Assembly: GCF_008710275.1 (NCBI RefSeq)
Contig: NZ_VYQE01000002.1
Location: forward strand, 62,001 to 126,000
Origin: Histidinibacterium aquaticum
GTDB lineage: Bacteria; Pseudomonadota; Alphaproteobacteria; Rhodobacterales; Rhodobacteraceae
Reading direction: 5' to 3'
DNA: 64,000 nt
The translations under genes were made by a program, and so were the position numbers. Of this stretch, positions 61,456-64,000 are shown in pieces (position 1 is the first letter of the stretch; every line of letters starts with the position of its first letter). Under the pieces are notes generated by a model. That model made no database searches, was not told the DNA's origin, and saw only the letters and a program-made list of their open reading frames with translations.

Positions 61456-62307
61456 ATGGCGAAACCCGTGAAGACCAATCCTGTCCAGGCGACCAGCGAC
61501 ATCCGGCTGGGCACCGTCACGCCGGACTCCGGCGACGATCAGGAGAAGCTGTCGAGCCGTGATTTCGTCAGTTCGCTGTCCCGGGGCCTGGAAATCCTGT
61601 CGAGCTTCAGCCGCACGTCGCGGAAGATGACGCTTTCGGAAGTCGCCGCAGAAACGAACATGAGCCGAGCGACCGCACGGCGTTTTCTTCTGACGCTGGT
61701 CAAGGAAGGATTTGTCGTGACCGACGGCAAGCTCTTCGATCTGACGCCCAAGGTTCTCGACCTCGGGTTCTCAGTCCTGTCCAAGATCGGGGTCTGGGAC
61801 CGTGCCCGTCCCTTCATGGAGCGCCTGTCCGAGCAGACCGGCGAGAGCTGCACGGCCGCCATCCTCGACGGGCTCGACGTCGTCTATGTCGCCGGTGTCC
61901 AGGCCCATAACATCATCAGTGTCGGCATCACCGTCGGCAGCCGCCAATCCGCCTTTTACACGGCCAACGGCCGGGTGCTTCTGGCCGCGCAGCCGGAGGA
62001 GAATTGGGACGGCATCATCGCCAACGCCCGTCTCGTCCCCCGGACTCGGCACAGTGTGACCAACAAAGCCGAGTTGCGCGGAATTCTCGAGGACGTGCGC
62101 GAGCAGGGTTGGTCCCTCGTGGACCAGGAACTGGAAGAGGGCCTTCTCTCAATCGCGATCCCCCTCAGGTACCGATCGGGCGTGATAGCCGGCTCGATCA
62201 ACATCGCAATTCCGTCGATACGGGCGACCCGCGAGACCATGATCGAGACGTACCTGCCGAAGCTCCAACAGACGGCCGAAGACATCCAGCTTTCGCTCGC
62301 ACACTAG
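61456..62307 (+). CDS. IclR-family transcriptional regulator
   Basis: 283 residues. N-terminal winged helix (FVSSLSRGLEILSSFSR, then MTLSEVAAETNMSRATARRFLLTL) and a C-terminal effector-binding GAF-like domain (SCTAAILDGLDVVYVAGVQ, YTANGRVLLAAQPEE, DQELEEGLLSIAIPLR). GGGGAAGAG lies just upstream of the ATG. Divergent from the ABC operon, with the palindrome between them. Its stop shares CTAG with that of the DadA-like gene on the other strand. Confidence 0.93.
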   Translation: MAKPVKTNPVQATSDIRLGTVTPDSGDDQEKLSSRDFVSSLSRGLEILSSFSRTSRKMTLSEVAAETNMSRATARRFLLTLVKEGFVVTDGKLFDLTPKVLDLGFSVLSKIGVWDRARPFMERLSEQTGESCTAAILDGLDVVYVAGVQAHNIISVGITVGSRQSAFYTANGRVLLAAQPEENWDGIIANARLVPRTRHSVTNKAELRGILEDVREQGWSLVDQELEEGLLSIAIPLRYRSGVIAGSINIAIPSIRATRETMIETYLPKLQQTAEDIQLSLAH

Positions 62308-63431
62308 CTCCGCCAGCGGGCCGGGCTGTAGGGGGCGGGATCGATGGGAGGGTCCGTCCCCAGGGAAAGCGCGGCCGCCGCCTGGCCGGTGATCGGACCC
62401 AGAGTGTAGCCCGCATCGCCCGGCAGGGCGAGAAAGACGCGGCTACCGTTCCGCACCGGTCCGATTGTCGCCTTGCCATCCACGGGCGTGTTGTACCCCG
62501 CCCAGGTCCGGAGCACCCGGAGCCCGGCGATCCCCGGGGCGATCCGCGAGGCGAGCGCGACGTTGCCCAAAAGGCTCTGGCGCCGGATCGTGGGCGCTCG
62601 CGATTCCGCGCTGGCGAGGTTCGCATCCCAGCCGCCGCCGATCACCACCTGCCCCGAACGGAACTGCTTCAGCGTGATCGGTCGCTCGGCATGCTGGACG
62701 AGATGTCGGATGCGGTAGTCGCCGGCCTCGGTGATGTTCATGTGGAGGGGCTCTGGCGGGGTACCGATGGTCAGCCCGAGCGGCTTTGCAAGGGCCTCTG
62801 CGCCCCAGGCCGCGGCGACGAGGATTGCGCCTGCCGAATAGGTCGCCCCTTCTCCCTCGGCGGTGGGCGGGCTGCCCTCCTCGATCCGCGTGATGCGATC
62901 ATGAACATGCTCCACGCCGAGAGACCCCAGTGCTCCCCGCATCTTCCGGTTTGCGACCAGAGGGTTAAGCTTGCCCTCGTTGCGGCAAAGCTCCGCCCCC
63001 GCGATGGCCTCCCCGAGCCAGGGCGCGAGCGAGAAGAGCTCGTCTCGATCGAGAATCTCGACGTCGAGCCCCTTGCGCGTCTCGCGTTCGGCCTTCTGGC
63101 GCAGGAAATCGAGCTGTGCTTCGTCCTCGGCCAGCATGAGGCCGCCCTCGCGCGTCAGTTCAACCCCACCGAGCCGGGTATCGAGCGCCTCCCAGGCGGT
63201 CACGGCGGAGAGATAGAGAGGTAACGAGCTTTCGAGGTTGTCCGCCAGATGCGGGTTCAGCCGCAGGAAGCGGCTTTGCATCTGTACATGGAGACTGCCC
63301 GCGTTGGCGTGGCTTCCGGCATTGCGCTGGGCGTCAACGATCGTCACGCGCGCCCCGGCCTGGGCAGCGAAGAGTGCGGCGGACTGGCCCGTGATGCCCC
63401 CGCCTATGACGAGGAGGTCGGTCTCAGTCAC
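62304..63431 (-). CDS. DadA-like FAD-dependent amino-acid/amine dehydrogenase subunit
   Basis: 375 residues from GTG 63431 (GGAGGGCGAGG upstream). FAD motif GGGITGQSAALFAAQAGARV at the N-terminus, glycine-rich ATYSAGAILVAAAWGAEAL and C-terminal GDAGYTLGPITGQAAAAL. In heteromeric enzymes (opine oxidase, HcnC, hydroxyproline dehydrogenase LhpB) such a subunit does the amine oxidation. It overlaps its partner gene by 8 nt. The plus-strand IclR gene ends in the same CTAG. Confidence 0.9.
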   Translation of the reverse strand: MTETDLLVIGGGITGQSAALFAAQAGARVTIVDAQRNAGSHANAGSLHVQMQSRFLRLNPHLADNLESSLPLYLSAVTAWEALDTRLGGVELTREGGLMLAEDEAQLDFLRQKAERETRKGLDVEILDRDELFSLAPWLGEAIAGAELCRNEGKLNPLVANRKMRGALGSLGVEHVHDRITRIEEGSPPTAEGEGATYSAGAILVAAAWGAEALAKPLGLTIGTPPEPLHMNITEAGDYRIRHLVQHAERPITLKQFRSGQVVIGGGWDANLASAESRAPTIRRQSLLGNVALASRIAPGIAGLRVLRTWAGYNTPVDGKATIGPVRNGSRVFLALPGDAGYTLGPITGQAAAALSLGTDPPIDPAPYSPARWRS

Positions 63432-64000
63432 CCTCGCCCTCCAGCAGGGCTTCGGCGGCAGTTATCGCCGCGATGTCGACTGGCTTGACCGGGACGCGGG
63501 GGGCGAAGAAGGACAGGTCTTCCAGCGGCCGCCCGGACCTTCGGGCCATGATCCCAGCAACGGCAGGACCGCAGTACCGTCCCTGGCAACGGCCCATGCC
63601 GACTCGCGTGGCCCGCTTGAGCGCACCGATATCCGTCGGGTCCTCGGCCAGTGCCGCGTCGAGATCGGCTTTGGTGACTTCTTCGCAGCGGCAGATATGG
63701 GTCTCCGGCGCGGCGCTTTCGGGGTGGGGCAGGGTGGCGGCATAGACGCGCCAGAGGGCGGTCTGAAAAGCGCGATGCCGGGCGAGTTCCGCGGTGTCTG
63801 CAGGCACAGGCGCGGCGCCGACGGCAGCGCGCCCCGCGATCCGGCCTTCGACCATGGCGGCGGGTGCACCGCCAAGGCCGCAGCAATCGCCAACGGCATA
63901 GACCCCGGGCGTAGTGGTTTCGCAGGTGCCGGTCCGCGTCACACGCAAGTGGTCGAAACGGCTGTCAAACGTCATGTCTGTGCCCAGGAGCCGAAGTATC
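63424..64000 (-). CDS. SoxA/HcnB-like FAD/NAD(P) oxidoreductase subunit with BFD [2Fe-2S] domain (partial)
   Basis: The C-terminal part of a larger protein; the frame continues in the minus direction out of the window (ILRLLGTDMTFDSRF upstream of the in-frame ATG at 63975). Visible are TPGVYAVGDCCGLGGAPAAMVEGRIAG (FAD) and a BFD-like iron-sulfur domain with Cys pattern CRC, CxxxxC in ETHICRCEEVTKADLDA and MGRCQGRYCGPAVAGI. It is the large partner of the DadA-like subunit in amine/opine/cyanide-type dehydrogenases. A small third subunit may lie upstream. Confidence 0.88.
   Translation of the reverse strand, partial: ILRLLGTDMTFDSRFDHLRVTRTGTCETTTPGVYAVGDCCGLGGAPAAMVEGRIAGRAAVGAAPVPADTAELARHRAFQTALWRVYAATLPHPESAAPETHICRCEEVTKADLDAALAEDPTDIGALKRATRVGMGRCQGRYCGPAVAGIMARRSGRPLEDLSFFAPRVPVKPVDIAAITAAEALLEGEGD

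Noticed and set aside
1-64000. CRISPR arrays, rRNA genes, replication origin, phage structural genes
   Set aside because: No regularly spaced repeats, no rRNA-like stretch, no rep/par genes and no capsid or tail motifs were seen on either strand.

Overview
The window is GC-rich DNA from an alphaproteobacterium, most likely of the Rhodobacterales (roseobacter/Paracoccaceae type). The grounds are codon use, HWE/HisKA_2 histidine kinases, tripartite tricarboxylate (Tct) and polar-amino-acid transporters, and the style of its IS6 and IS3 elements. This placement is inference; no rRNA, tRNA or replication gene is present. The layout is an accessory mosaic: transport and catabolic modules separated by insertion-sequence scars and broken genes.

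Region 1 (0.3-25 kb) reads as a stress, signalling and ion-homeostasis block. It holds an SLC13-type permease with RCK domains, an IS6 element with a mutated transposase, and a membrane-anchored HIRAN protein. A degraded and an intact SRAP (abasic-site DNA-protein crosslink) gene bracket a CheB-CheR-PAS-HWE hybrid kinase, its overlapping response regulator and a GAF-HisKA_2 kinase. Then come a Crp/Fnr regulator, a glyoxalase-fold protein, a cytochrome P460-like haem protein whose ribosome-binding site lies in a hairpin, a Ca/Na exchanger, SPW, EF-hand and zinc-ribbon small proteins, two flavoproteins with a LysR regulator, a thermonuclease, a VTT (DedA-like) protein and a long Na+/H+ antiporter with a cNMP domain. 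Two sites resemble general-stress (EcfG) promoters.

Region 2 (25.3-28.3 kb) is a gene graveyard: a low-GC AAA ATPase-DUF4435 gene (anti-phage type) broken by a 2-nt deletion and an amber stop, plus a thermonuclease relic.

Region 3 (28.3-44.8 kb) has two small-molecule uptake and catabolism modules. One is LysR, a class I aminotransferase, TctC-B-A, an RraA-like protein and a class V aminotransferase-fold protein. The other is a hydantoinase-type amidohydrolase, an RpiR regulator, a second class V protein and a complete amino-acid ABC transporter. An IS3/IS6 scar separates them.

Region 4 (44.8-48.8 kb) is an IS6 hot spot: two full copies in direct orientation flank a serine recombinase that has lost its catalytic serine, followed by an ABC-ATPase tail and two diverged IS6 left ends.

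Region 5 (48.9-64 kb) is a catabolic island. A plus-strand operon encodes an AcoX/NAD-kinase-like protein and a split glycine decarboxylase P protein (GcvPA/GcvPB). A minus-strand operon encodes a sugar-type ABC transporter, a class III aminotransferase, a DHDPS-family lyase and two SDRs, with an IclR regulator and DadA/SoxA-like flavoprotein subunits beyond. A palindrome CGAACATATGTTCG in front of the transporter operon recurs with two mismatches in front of the GcvP operon, so one IclR protein probably controls both. This is the best candidate here for an undescribed pathway.
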